This document shows, piece after piece, positions 1-6,136 of a stretch of DNA of 9,270 nt. The DNA is taken from the NCBI GenBank assembly GCA_945874855.1, contig CAMCIP010000088.1, forward strand, positions 1 to 9,270. The letters are read 5' to 3'. Origin of the DNA: Brevundimonas vancanneytii. GTDB taxonomy: Bacteria > Pseudomonadota > Alphaproteobacteria > Caulobacterales > Caulobacteraceae. The notes beneath the pieces were generated by a model. That model made no database searches, was not told the origin of the DNA, and saw only the letters and a program-made list of their open reading frames with translations. A program made the position numbers and the translations under genes. The number at the start of each line of letters is the position of its first letter. The stretch's first letter is position 1.

Positions 1-2670
1 GGCGGGCTGAAGGCGGCGCTGGACCGGATCCGCGACGAGGCCGTGGCGGCGGCGACCGGCGGGTCCGGCCTGATCGTCCTGACCGACGAGCGCACCGGCG
101 AGGACCGGCCGCTCATTCCCATGATCCTGGCCACGGCGGCGGTGCATGGCCGGCTGGTGGATGCGGGCCTGCGCACCTTCTGTTCGCTGGTCGTGCGCTC
201 GGCCGAAGCGATCGACGCCCACGCCTTCGCCGTTCTGGTCGGAGTGGGTGCCACCGCCGTCAACGCCTGGCTGGCGCAGGAGACCTTCCTCGAACGCCTG
301 GCCGGCGGCCGCTATCCGGGCCTGTCGCTGCGCGACGCCTGTCTGAACCACAAGGCCGCCGTCGAGGCCGGCCTGCTGAAGATCCTCGCCAAGAAGGGCA
401 TCTCCGTCATCTCCGCCTACCGCGGTGCGGGCGAGTTCGAGGCCCTGGGTCTCAGCCGCGCCCTTGTGTCGGAATTCTTCCCGGGCATGACCTCGCGCAT
501 CTCCGGCGTCGGTCTGGCCGGACTGGAGGCCCAGGCCATCGCCCGGACCCGGCGGGGCTTCTCCGTCGACGGTCCGGTGCTCCGCATCGGGGGCGCGCAC
601 CGCATCCGGGCCGGCGAGGAGAGCCACGCCTGGGATGCCGAGACCATCCATCGGCTGCAGGACGCGACCACCCGGAACGACTACGGGCGGTTCAAGGCCT
701 ACTCCCGCCGCGCCCGCGAACAGCCGCCGACGGCCCTGCGGGACCTGCTCGATTTCCGCGAGGCGACAGCCGTGCCCCTCGACGGGGTCGAAAGCGTACA
801 TGACGTGCGCCGGCGCTTCGTGACGCCGGGGATGAGCCTCGGGGCCCTCTCGCCCGAGGCGCACGAGACGCTGAACGTCGCTATGAACCGCATCGGCGCG
901 CGCTCCGTGTCGGGCGAAGGCGGCGAGGATCCGCAGCGCTATCGCCCGCGGCCGAACGGCGACAATGCCAACAGTGCGGTGAAACAGGTCGCCTCGGGCC
1001 GGTTCGGCGTCACCGCCGAATATCTGAACCAGTGCCGCGAGATCGAGATCAAGGTCGCCCAGGGGGCCAAGCCCGGCGAGGGCGGTCAGCTTCCCGGGTT
1101 CAAGGTCACCGAATTCATCGCCCGCATGCGCCACGCCACGCCGGGCGTCGGCCTCATCAGCCCGCCCCCGCACCACGACATCTATTCGATCGAGGACCTG
1201 GCCCAGCTCATCTACGACCTGAAGCAGATCAACCCCGACGCCCGCGTGACGGTCAAACTGGTCGCCCAGTCCGGCATCGGCGCGGTGGCCGCCGGGGTGG
1301 CCAAGGCCCGGGCCGACGTCATCCTGATCGCCGGCCACAACGGCGGCACCGGGGCTTCGGCCCTGGGGTCGATCAAGCACGCCGGCCTGCCCTGGGAGCT
1401 GGGGCTGTCGGAGGCGCATCAGGTGCTCAGCCTGAATGGCCTTCGCGACCACGTGCGTCTGCGCACCGACGGCGGCATCCGCACCGGCCGCGACGTGGTC
1501 ATCGCCGCCCTGCTGGGGGCCGAGGAGTTCGGCATCGGCACGGCCTCGCTGATCGCGGTCGGCTGCCTGATGGTGCGCCAGTGCCATTCCAACACCTGCC
1601 CTGTCGGGGTCTGCGTCCAGGACGAACGGCTGCGCGCCATGTTCACCGGCACGCCCGAGAAGGTGGTCAATCTGTTCAGCTTCATCGCCGAGGAGACGCG
1701 CGAGATCCTGGCCTCGCTGGGCCTGCGGTCGCTCAATGAAGCGGTCGGGCGCACCGACCTTCTGCGTCAGGTCTCGCGCGGCGGCGATCATCTGGACGAT
1801 CTGGACCTGAACCCCCTGCTCGTCCGCGTGGGCGAGGGCGACGCGCGCCGTCCTGCCGACGCCCCGCGCAATGAGGTGCCGGACGGTCTCGACGCCCTGA
1901 TCCTGCGCGACGCCGGTCCCTTCCTGGACCGGCGCGAGAAGATGCAGCTGACCTATGCCGTGGCCAACACCCAGCGGGCCATCGGCACGCGCACGTCGTC
2001 GCACATCGTGCGCCGGTTCGGGTCGGAGCTGCCGGACGGCCACCTGACGCTGAACCTGCGCGGCTCGGCCGGTCAATCGCTGGCGGCCTGGGGCATGAAG
2101 GGCCTCCGGATCGTGCTGGACGGCGAGGCCAACGACTATGTCGGCAAGGGCCTGTCCGGGGCCGAGATCGTGGTTCGCCCCCCGGGCGGGGCGTCGGGTC
2201 AGGCGGTCGTCGGCTCGACCTGCCTGTATGGCGCAACCTCGGGCGCCCTGTTCGCCGCCGGCGTGGCAGGCGAGCGGTTCGCCGTCCGCAACTCCGGCGC
2301 CACGGCCGTGATCGAGGGCTGCGGTGCCCATGGCTGTGAGTACATGACCGGCGGGGCCGTGGTCGTGCTGGGGCCTGTCGGCTGGAATTTCGGGGCCGGC
2401 ATGTCGGGCGGCGAAGCCTTCGTCCTGGACCTGACCTTCGACGACCCGCGCCTGAACGGGGACTCCGTCGAGGCGGCCGCGGCGACCGGCGAGGCCGCGG
2501 GTCGTCTGCGGGCCCTGCTGGTTCGGCACGCCACAGAGACCGGCTCCGCCGTCGCCCGGCGCCTCCTCGCCCAGGGGGACGCCGCCCTGTCCCGGTTCAC
2601 CCATGTCCGCCCGCGCGAGGCGGCGGTGCAGACCATTCCGTCGCCGGCCCCGCAGGCCCTGTCGGCCTGA
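1..2670 (+). CDS. gltB: Glutamate synthase (GOGAT) large subunit, C-terminal ~889 residues; 5' end beyond the left edge
   Basis: This subunit makes glutamate from 2-oxoglutarate and the ammonia released from glutamine, working in the cytoplasm with the small subunit GltD. The frame is open from base 1, so the GTG at 43 is internal and not the start. The family is usually about 1,500 residues, so the N-terminal glutamine amidotransferase domain and part of the central domain are missing. Visible in order are the end of the central domain (nt 1-600), the FMN-binding synthase barrel with GEGGED (nt 913-930) and KPGEGGQLPG followed by ISPPPHHDIYSIEDLAQLIY, then the 3Fe-4S cysteines in a C-x5-C-x4-C pattern (codons at 1564, 1582 and 1597). 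The C-terminal GXGXG beta-helix domain (about nt 1940-2450) includes NDYVGKGLSG and HGCEYMTGG. No gltD follows it; the next gene is lepB. No frameshift or missing key residue is seen. Confidence 0.97.
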   Translation, partial: GGLKAALDRIRDEAVAAATGGSGLIVLTDERTGEDRPLIPMILATAAVHGRLVDAGLRTFCSLVVRSAEAIDAHAFAVLVGVGATAVNAWLAQETFLERLAGGRYPGLSLRDACLNHKAAVEAGLLKILAKKGISVISAYRGAGEFEALGLSRALVSEFFPGMTSRISGVGLAGLEAQAIARTRRGFSVDGPVLRIGGAHRIRAGEESHAWDAETIHRLQDATTRNDYGRFKAYSRRAREQPPTALRDLLDFREATAVPLDGVESVHDVRRRFVTPGMSLGALSPEAHETLNVAMNRIGARSVSGEGGEDPQRYRPRPNGDNANSAVKQVASGRFGVTAEYLNQCREIEIKVAQGAKPGEGGQLPGFKVTEFIARMRHATPGVGLISPPPHHDIYSIEDLAQLIYDLKQINPDARVTVKLVAQSGIGAVAAGVAKARADVILIAGHNGGTGASALGSIKHAGLPWELGLSEAHQVLSLNGLRDHVRLRTDGGIRTGRDVVIAALLGAEEFGIGTASLIAVGCLMVRQCHSNTCPVGVCVQDERLRAMFTGTPEKVVNLFSFIAEETREILASLGLRSLNEAVGRTDLLRQVSRGGDHLDDLDLNPLLVRVGEGDARRPADAPRNEVPDGLDALILRDAGPFLDRREKMQLTYAVANTQRAIGTRTSSHIVRRFGSELPDGHLTLNLRGSAGQSLAAWGMKGLRIVLDGEANDYVGKGLSGAEIVVRPPGGASGQAVVGSTCLYGATSGALFAAGVAGERFAVRNSGATAVIEGCGAHGCEYMTGGAVVVLGPVGWNFGAGMSGGEAFVLDLTFDDPRLNGDSVEAAAATGEAAGRLRALLVRHATETGSAVARRLLAQGDAALSRFTHVRPREAAVQTIPSPAPQALSA

Positions 2671-2680
2671 ACGCGGGGCT

Positions 2681-2712
2681 GTCCGGACACGATTTCAGCC
2701 CGTCCCGACACG
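2681..2712. repeat. Imperfect 11-bp direct repeat in the gltB-lepB gap
   Basis: GTCCGGACACG (2681-2691) and GTCCCGACACG (2702-2712) differ at one position and start exactly 21 bp apart, about two helical turns. The first copy overlaps the 10-bp palindrome TGTCCGGACA (2680-2689). The pair lies just after gltB and 42 bp before the lepB start. A regulator-binding site for lepB is possible, but chance repetition in GC-rich DNA is a real alternative. Confidence 0.3.
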
Positions 2713-2754
2713 TCCTCGCTGGCGTTCGGCCGGGGTCCGGCGCCTGCTGTCGGC

Positions 2755-3534
2755 ATGACCCATCCCGATCCCGCGCCCGCCGCCCCGCCCCGCCCCGACG
2801 TCTCCCCCCTGCGCCGGGAGGCCGTGGAGATCGGCCGCACGGTCGGCGTCGGCCTGATCGCCGCCCTGACCCTGCAGACCCTGCTCTATCAGCCCTTCAC
2901 CATCCCCTCGTCCTCGATGGAGCCGGGCCTGGAGACGGGCGACTACATCGTGGTGTCGAAGCACGCCTATGGCTGGAGCCGCGCCTCCCTGCCCCTCAAT
3001 CCGGCGGTGTTCGACGGCCGGGTGTTCGCAAGGCATCCGACGCGGGGCGATGTGGTGGTGTTCCGTCTGCCCCGGGACCCCGCCCAGACCTGGGTCAAGC
3101 GCGTCATCGGCCTGCCGGGCGATCGGGTGCAGGTTCGCAGGGGTCAGGTCCTCGTCAATGACCGCCCGATCGCGCAGCACCCCCAGGGCCCCGGACGCAG
3201 CGCCGAGGCACCCGACCGTGCCGTCGATCTGTCCCGGGAGACCGATGCGGACGGGCGCAGCTGGCCGGTCCACGACTTCGGTCCCGGCGCGCCTGGCGAC
3301 GACACGCCCGTATTTCGGGTGCCCGACGACGCCTATTTCGTGATGGGCGACAATCGCGACAACTCTCTGGACGGGCGCTGGCCGGCAGAGGTCGGCGTCG
3401 GCTTCCTGCCCGCCGAAAACCTGGTCGGTCGGGCCGAGCTGGTGGTCGCCTCCTGGCGGCCCGGCAGTTCGCTGTTCAAGCCCTGGACCTGGGTCGCCCT
3501 CAAGCCGGGCCGCTTCCTGCTCCCGATCCGCTGA
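2755..3534 (+). CDS. lepB: Signal peptidase I (type I leader peptidase)
   Basis: This membrane-anchored serine protease of family S26 removes signal peptides from exported proteins at the periplasmic face of the inner membrane. The 259-residue protein has a Pro-rich cytoplasmic tail (1-20), one membrane anchor (about 29-47), and the family boxes. The nucleophile is Ser54 in PSSSMEP. The general base is Lys115 in TWVKRVIGLPGDRV, preceded by GDVVVFRLP. The C-terminal box is GDNRDNS (198-204). Length and motifs suit an active alphaproteobacterial enzyme. The ATG at 2755 is the first usable start and leaves a normal N-terminus, but no clear Shine-Dalgarno precedes it. The reading frame is the same as gltB's and stays open across the 84-bp gap, so the start is less certain than the identity. 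Its last 35 bp overlap the convergent EF-hand gene. It may be one of several lepB paralogues in the genome. Confidence 0.95.
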   Translation: MTHPDPAPAAPPRPDVSPLRREAVEIGRTVGVGLIAALTLQTLLYQPFTIPSSSMEPGLETGDYIVVSKHAYGWSRASLPLNPAVFDGRVFARHPTRGDVVVFRLPRDPAQTWVKRVIGLPGDRVQVRRGQVLVNDRPIAQHPQGPGRSAEAPDRAVDLSRETDADGRSWPVHDFGPGAPGDDTPVFRVPDDAYFVMGDNRDNSLDGRWPAEVGVGFLPAENLVGRAELVVASWRPGSSLFKPWTWVALKPGRFLLPIR

Positions 3535-3859
3535 GGCCGCGGAACTCCTCGAACGACAGGGCCCCGTCCTGATTGACGTCGCGGCGGTCGAAGGCCTCGC
3601 GCGAGGCCGTGTCGGACCGGGCCAGCGAAGGGGCGGCCACCGCGCCCAGGGCCAGTCCCGCCGCCGCGGCCGCCGCGAGCCGCCACAGGCCCGACCGGCG
3701 CGGTACTCCTCCCGCCAGCTCCGCCTCGATGAAGCGACGCACGGCCTCGCTGGCCGAGCTGCCGCCGCGACGGCAGTGGGCCATGAAGGCCGCCTTGGTC
3801 TGGTGCGGCAGACGCAGTTCGAGGCTCTCGGTCTTCTTGGGCGGTCGGGATCGGGTCAT
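3500..3859 (-). CDS. Small protein with RHH-like N-terminus, one hydrophobic helix and a single EF-hand; function unknown
   Basis: The 119-residue protein has three visible parts. Residues 11-48 (ESLELRLPHQTK, then SASEAVRRFIEAEL) look like a ribbon-helix-helix fold: a beta strand followed by two helices. Residues 59-80 form an Ala/Leu-rich hydrophobic helix preceded by PRRSGLWR. Residues 94-105, DVNQDGALSFEE, match the 12-residue EF-hand calcium loop with D, N, D, S and E at positions 1, 3, 5, 9 and 12. By the positive-inside rule the RHH part would be cytoplasmic and the EF-hand periplasmic; this is inference. A signal-peptidase site after PSLA (residue 80) is also conceivable. I chose the ATG at 3859 because GGGAG lies 11 nt upstream; the GTG at 3871 overlaps that GGGAG. 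The gene lies downstream of pufM on the same strand and overlaps the end of lepB by 35 bp. Its role is unknown. A membrane-bound Ca2+-responsive regulator is one idea, and a plain EF-hand protein with a fortuitously RHH-like tail is another. Confidence 0.8.
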   Translation of the reverse strand: MTRSRPPKKTESLELRLPHQTKAAFMAHCRRGGSSASEAVRRFIEAELAGGVPRRSGLWRLAAAAAAGLALGAVAAPSLARSDTASREAFDRRDVNQDGALSFEEFRGLSGSGAGSGPA

Positions 3860-3955
3860 GGCGTCGGGCACTCCCTGCGGCAGCGGTAGTCAAACCCGGT
3901 TCGCGACGGGGTGCCAGTGAAATGCAGGTAAGGCGCGATCCGGCCGCTCATGACG

Positions 3956-3984
3956 AGGGGGCCGCCACGATGTGACGGCCCCCT
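3956..3984 (-). terminator. GC-rich hairpin after pufM, likely 3' end of the puf transcript
   Basis: AGGGGGCCG (3956-3964) and CGGCCCCCT (3976-3984) form a perfect 9-bp stem with an 11-nt loop, starting 23 nt beyond the pufM stop codon. No T tract follows on the minus strand, so it is not a textbook intrinsic terminator. It could instead be a 3' stability structure that protects puf mRNA from exonucleases, or a Rho-assisted end. The small EF-hand gene lies beyond it on the same strand. Confidence 0.5.
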
Positions 3985-4007
3985 GTCCTGCATCAGTCCG
4001 TCCGGCG

Positions 4008-4928
4008 TCAGCGCGCGTAATTGTGCGCCACGGCCCAGTCGTACCAGTTGTCGACCACCGTGCCGGTCAGCAGGATGCCGATGCCCCCGGTCAGGGTCGT
4101 CAGGACCGCGAACCACCAAGCCCAGCGGTGGATGGACTCCATGGTGGCGTTGAAGCCCATGGTCCAGCGCCAGAACAGGGCGGCCCGCTCGGTGCCCGTG
4201 CCCCGGTCCGTGATCTGCTCCACCTCACGTTCCGCGCCGTAACGGCTGGTCGCCAGGATGGTCGCCCCGTGCATGGCGAACAGCAGGGTCGAGCCATAGA
4301 GGAAGACGATCGAGAGGGCGTGGAACGGATTGTAGAACAGGTTGCCGTAGGTGATCGAGAAGGCGCCGGTCCAGTCCAGGTGCGGGAAGATGCCGAACGG
4401 CACCGCCTCGGACCAGCTGCCCATCATCATCGGGCGGATGAAGCCGAGCACCAGGAACAGCCAGATCGCCGAGGCGAAGGCCCAGGTGGTGTGGGTGCCG
4501 AGGCCCAGGGCCTTGGCCCGCAGATAGCTGCGCACGCACCAGCTGACCACGGAGACAGTCAGCAGGAAGCCGGCGATCACCCACCAGCCCCCCTGGTCGA
4601 GCGGCGGCAGGAGGTTGAAGCCCTGCTCCGGCGGGGGCGGATACAGGGCCAGCCACGGCAGCTGGCGCACGAACTCCGCCGGGTTCCAGCCCACCGAGGC
4701 CAGCATGTTCAGCCCGATGATCTCGAAGGCCAGGAAGCCGGTGAACAGGGACAGGATGCCGGTCCAGCCGAGGTGCATGGGCCCGATCTGGGCATTGCCG
4801 ATCCGGCCGAGCAGATGGACGAAGAAGGGCTTTCCGACCCGCCAGTCGTCCCCCTCCGCGCCGGCCGGGCCGGTCTCCGGATGGCCCTGGACCTGGATCT
4901 GGGTGAACAGGTTTTGATATGCGGACAT
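4008..4928 (-). CDS. pufM: Photosynthetic reaction centre M subunit
   Basis: PufM is an integral inner-membrane protein that pairs with PufL to hold the bacteriochlorophyll special pair, accessory pigments, quinones and non-haem iron of the type II reaction centre. The 306 residues have the usual family length and five membrane helices (roughly 53-77, 111-138, 143-166, 198-225, 260-285). Key residues are all present, numbered one higher than in Rhodobacter sphaeroides: His183 and His203 (bacteriochlorophyll ligands), His220, Glu235 and His267 (iron ligands), Tyr211 near the primary donor, and Trp253 at the QA site. The segment LFWRWTMGFNATMESIHRWA is a family hallmark. The ATG at 4928 follows a GGGGAGG Shine-Dalgarno by 8 nt, and only 15 bp separate it from pufL, so the two are cotranscribed. 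No pufC (tetrahaem cytochrome) follows, so the electron donor is probably a soluble or separately encoded cytochrome. Confidence 0.98.
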   Translation of the reverse strand: MSAYQNLFTQIQVQGHPETGPAGAEGDDWRVGKPFFVHLLGRIGNAQIGPMHLGWTGILSLFTGFLAFEIIGLNMLASVGWNPAEFVRQLPWLALYPPPPEQGFNLLPPLDQGGWWVIAGFLLTVSVVSWCVRSYLRAKALGLGTHTTWAFASAIWLFLVLGFIRPMMMGSWSEAVPFGIFPHLDWTGAFSITYGNLFYNPFHALSIVFLYGSTLLFAMHGATILATSRYGAEREVEQITDRGTGTERAALFWRWTMGFNATMESIHRWAWWFAVLTTLTGGIGILLTGTVVDNWYDWAVAHNYAR

Positions 4929-4943
4929 GTCTGGGGCCTCCCC

Positions 4944-5768
4944 TTATTGCCAGATCGGCAGGTTGCGCCAGCCGTCCCACCACTCGGGCCAGCCGGCGGT
5001 CCACAACGGGCCGCTGATGATCATGCAGATCGCGCTCCAGATGCCGGCCTGCAGCGCCAGGAACAGACCCACGCGGTGGATGCCCAGGGTGCCGACGGAA
5101 TAGCCGATGAAGTCGCGGAAGAAGGTGTCTTCGTGCTCCGGCTGTCGCACCTCCTTGCCCGGCCCCGGGTTGGTCGCCGCCAGGATCAGGGATCCGTGCA
5201 GGGCCAGCGCCAGGGTCGTGGTGAAGAAGAAGGTGATGGCGACCATATGCGCCGGATTGTAGTGGAAATTCACATAGGTGTAGCCGACGTTGGAGACCCA
5301 ATCGAGGTGGCTCCAGATGCCATAGGGGAAGCCGTGTCCCCAGGCCCCCAAGAGGAACGGGCGGAACACCACCAGCGTCACATAGGCCAGGATGGCGACC
5401 CCGAAGGCGATCGGGACGTGCAGCCCCATCCCCAGCTTGCGACAGATCTCCACCTCTCTCAGCGCCCAGGAGCAGAAGGCCCCGATGGCGCAGATGGTGA
5501 CCAGCTGCCAGATGCCGCCGTCACGCAGGGGCGCGAGTGAAAGCCCGTACTCCAGCGGGGGCGGATTGATGCTGATCAACCACGGGTTCCAGGTGTCGCC
5601 CAGCGACGCCCCGTAGAAGATCAGCGCGGTGCCAAGCGCGGCGAAGAACGCCGTCGTGACCCCGAAGAAGCCGACGTAGAACGGACCGACCCAAAAATCG
5701 AACAGGTCGCCGCCGATGAGGGTCCCCCCCCTGACGCGATATTTGCGCTCGAAACTCAGCAAAGCCAT
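4944..5768 (-). CDS. pufL: Photosynthetic reaction centre L subunit
   Basis: PufL is the partner of PufM in the reaction centre core and carries the active electron-transfer branch and the QB pocket. The 274 residues begin MALLSFERKYRVRGGTLIGG, typical of the family, and span five membrane helices (roughly 31-53, 84-106, 116-139, 171-198, 226-250). His154 and His174 (bacteriochlorophyll ligands), His191 and His231 (iron ligands), Glu105 (bacteriopheophytin hydrogen bond), and Glu213-Asp214 (proton delivery to QB) are all present, one number higher than in Rhodobacter. The C-terminus, NLPIWQ, is slightly shorter than in R. sphaeroides. The ATG at 5768 has GGAG 6 nt upstream. The 115-bp gap from pufA holds two hairpins that could let pufBA mRNA outlast pufLM mRNA. 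The protein looks intact and functional. Confidence 0.98.
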   Translation of the reverse strand: MALLSFERKYRVRGGTLIGGDLFDFWVGPFYVGFFGVTTAFFAALGTALIFYGASLGDTWNPWLISINPPPLEYGLSLAPLRDGGIWQLVTICAIGAFCSWALREVEICRKLGMGLHVPIAFGVAILAYVTLVVFRPFLLGAWGHGFPYGIWSHLDWVSNVGYTYVNFHYNPAHMVAITFFFTTTLALALHGSLILAATNPGPGKEVRQPEHEDTFFRDFIGYSVGTLGIHRVGLFLALQAGIWSAICMIISGPLWTAGWPEWWDGWRNLPIWQ

Positions 5769-5830
5769 GACCGTCTCCGCCCGCTGTCCCGCTCACCGTC
5801 GGGTTGGGCTATTGATATCGGGCTCGCGAC

Positions 5831-5860
5831 GGACGGGATCGGATCGCTCCGGTCCCGCCC
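5831..5860 (-). promoter_or_regulatory. pufA-pufL intercistronic hairpin with GNRA loop
   Basis: On the transcript strand, GGGACCGGA and TCCGATCCC pair over 9 bp (one G-U) around the tetraloop GCGA, a stable GNRA loop. The flanks GGGC and GTCC extend the stem with one mismatch. In Rhodobacter, hairpins at this position block 3'-to-5' decay and raise pufBA mRNA above pufLM, giving many LH1 subunits per reaction centre. The same role is inferred here from position and structure. Confidence 0.65.
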
Positions 5861-5877
5861 GCGCGCCGCATGCGCGG
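5859..5877 (-). promoter_or_regulatory. Second small hairpin just after pufA
   Basis: CCGCGC (5859-5864) and GCGCGG (5872-5877) form a 6-bp GC stem with a 7-nt loop, ending 6 nt before the pufA stop. It sits directly against the larger hairpin at 5831-5860, sharing two bases, so the two may stack or compete. It probably adds to the mRNA-stability element, though a 6-bp GC stem can arise by chance in this DNA. Confidence 0.4.
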
Positions 5878-5883
5878 ATCCCG

Positions 5884-6054
5884 TCAGGGGGTGGCCGTAG
5901 CCGCAGGCTGCGGGGAGCCTCCCGCCCAGGTGTCGATGTCATACGTCGGACCGCTGATCATGATGAAATGAATCAGCAGAGCCAACGTAAACAAGAAGAC
6001 CGTGAGTGCGACAAGCACTCGACGGGGATCAAACAGGAGCCAAATTCTCCACAT
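5884..6054 (-). CDS. pufA: Light-harvesting LH1 alpha subunit
   Basis: PufA is a single-pass inner-membrane polypeptide that, with PufB, binds bacteriochlorophyll and carotenoid in the LH1 ring around the reaction centre. The 56-residue product begins MWRIWLLFDPRRVLVALTVF, close to the Rhodospirillum rubrum-type N-terminus with the FDPRR surface motif. The hydrophobic helix is about residues 12-34, and His29 in ALLIHF is the bacteriochlorophyll ligand. The C-terminal tail ends in a Pro/Ala-rich stretch. Oddly, residue 40 (His+11), usually a Trp that hydrogen-bonds the pigment, is Ile here; the only nearby Trp is Trp43. The ATG at 6054 has GGAGG 9 nt upstream. The gap to pufB is 82 bp, long for this operon, and holds a hairpin. 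The identity is firm from position, size and motifs. Confidence 0.95.
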   Translation of the reverse strand: MWRIWLLFDPRRVLVALTVFLFTLALLIHFIMISGPTYDIDTWAGGSPQPAATATP

Positions 6055-6063
6055 AACTGTAGT

Positions 6064-6068
6064 CCTCC
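6064..6068 (-). promoter_or_regulatory. pufA: pufA ribosome binding site
   Basis: GGAGG on the minus strand lies 9 nt before the pufA ATG at 6054 and fixes this start for a gene too short to judge on length alone. It begins 14 nt after the pufB-pufA hairpin, so the site stays accessible when that hairpin is folded. Confidence 0.8.
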
Positions 6069-6082
6069 ATAGCCGTTTAAAG

Positions 6083-6125
6083 GCTTTGTTGGCGACGACG
6101 AGAGTTTATCTCTCGCCGACAAAGC
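6083..6125 (-). promoter_or_regulatory. Long hairpin in the pufB-pufA gap
   Basis: GCTTTGTTGGCGA (6083-6095) pairs with TCGCCGACAAAGC (6113-6125) over 13 bp, with one wobble pair. Above a 4-nt bulge (6096-6099), GAGA and TCTC add 4 bp closing a 5-nt loop. The element starts 11 nt after the pufB stop. No T run follows on the transcript strand (CCTTTAAACGG), so it is more likely a decay barrier, RNase processing site or partial attenuator than a full terminator. It is one of the least GC-rich parts of the window. Confidence 0.65.
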
Positions 6126-6136
6126 AGAGTGGAGAC

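Noticed and set aside
1032..1739. 235-residue + strand frame inside gltB
   Set aside because: Arg/Gly/Pro/His-rich product in another frame over conserved gltB catalytic sequence.
2729..2741. GCCGG-GGT-CCGGC mini-hairpin before lepB
   Set aside because: A 5-bp stem with a 3-nt loop is common by chance at this GC content and has no T tract.
3556..4119. Other frames around the EF-hand gene, including a 115-residue + strand frame at 3573-3920
   Set aside because: The EF-hand loop and hydrophobic helix occur only in the minus-strand frame ending at 3500; the others are Arg/Ala/Ser-rich shadows.
3972..5540. 522-residue open frame on the + strand opposite pufM and pufL
   Set aside because: It is antisense to two certain genes. 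The product is a low-complexity Gln/Arg/Gly/Asp-rich sequence with no recognisable domain, as expected from GC-rich codon bias.
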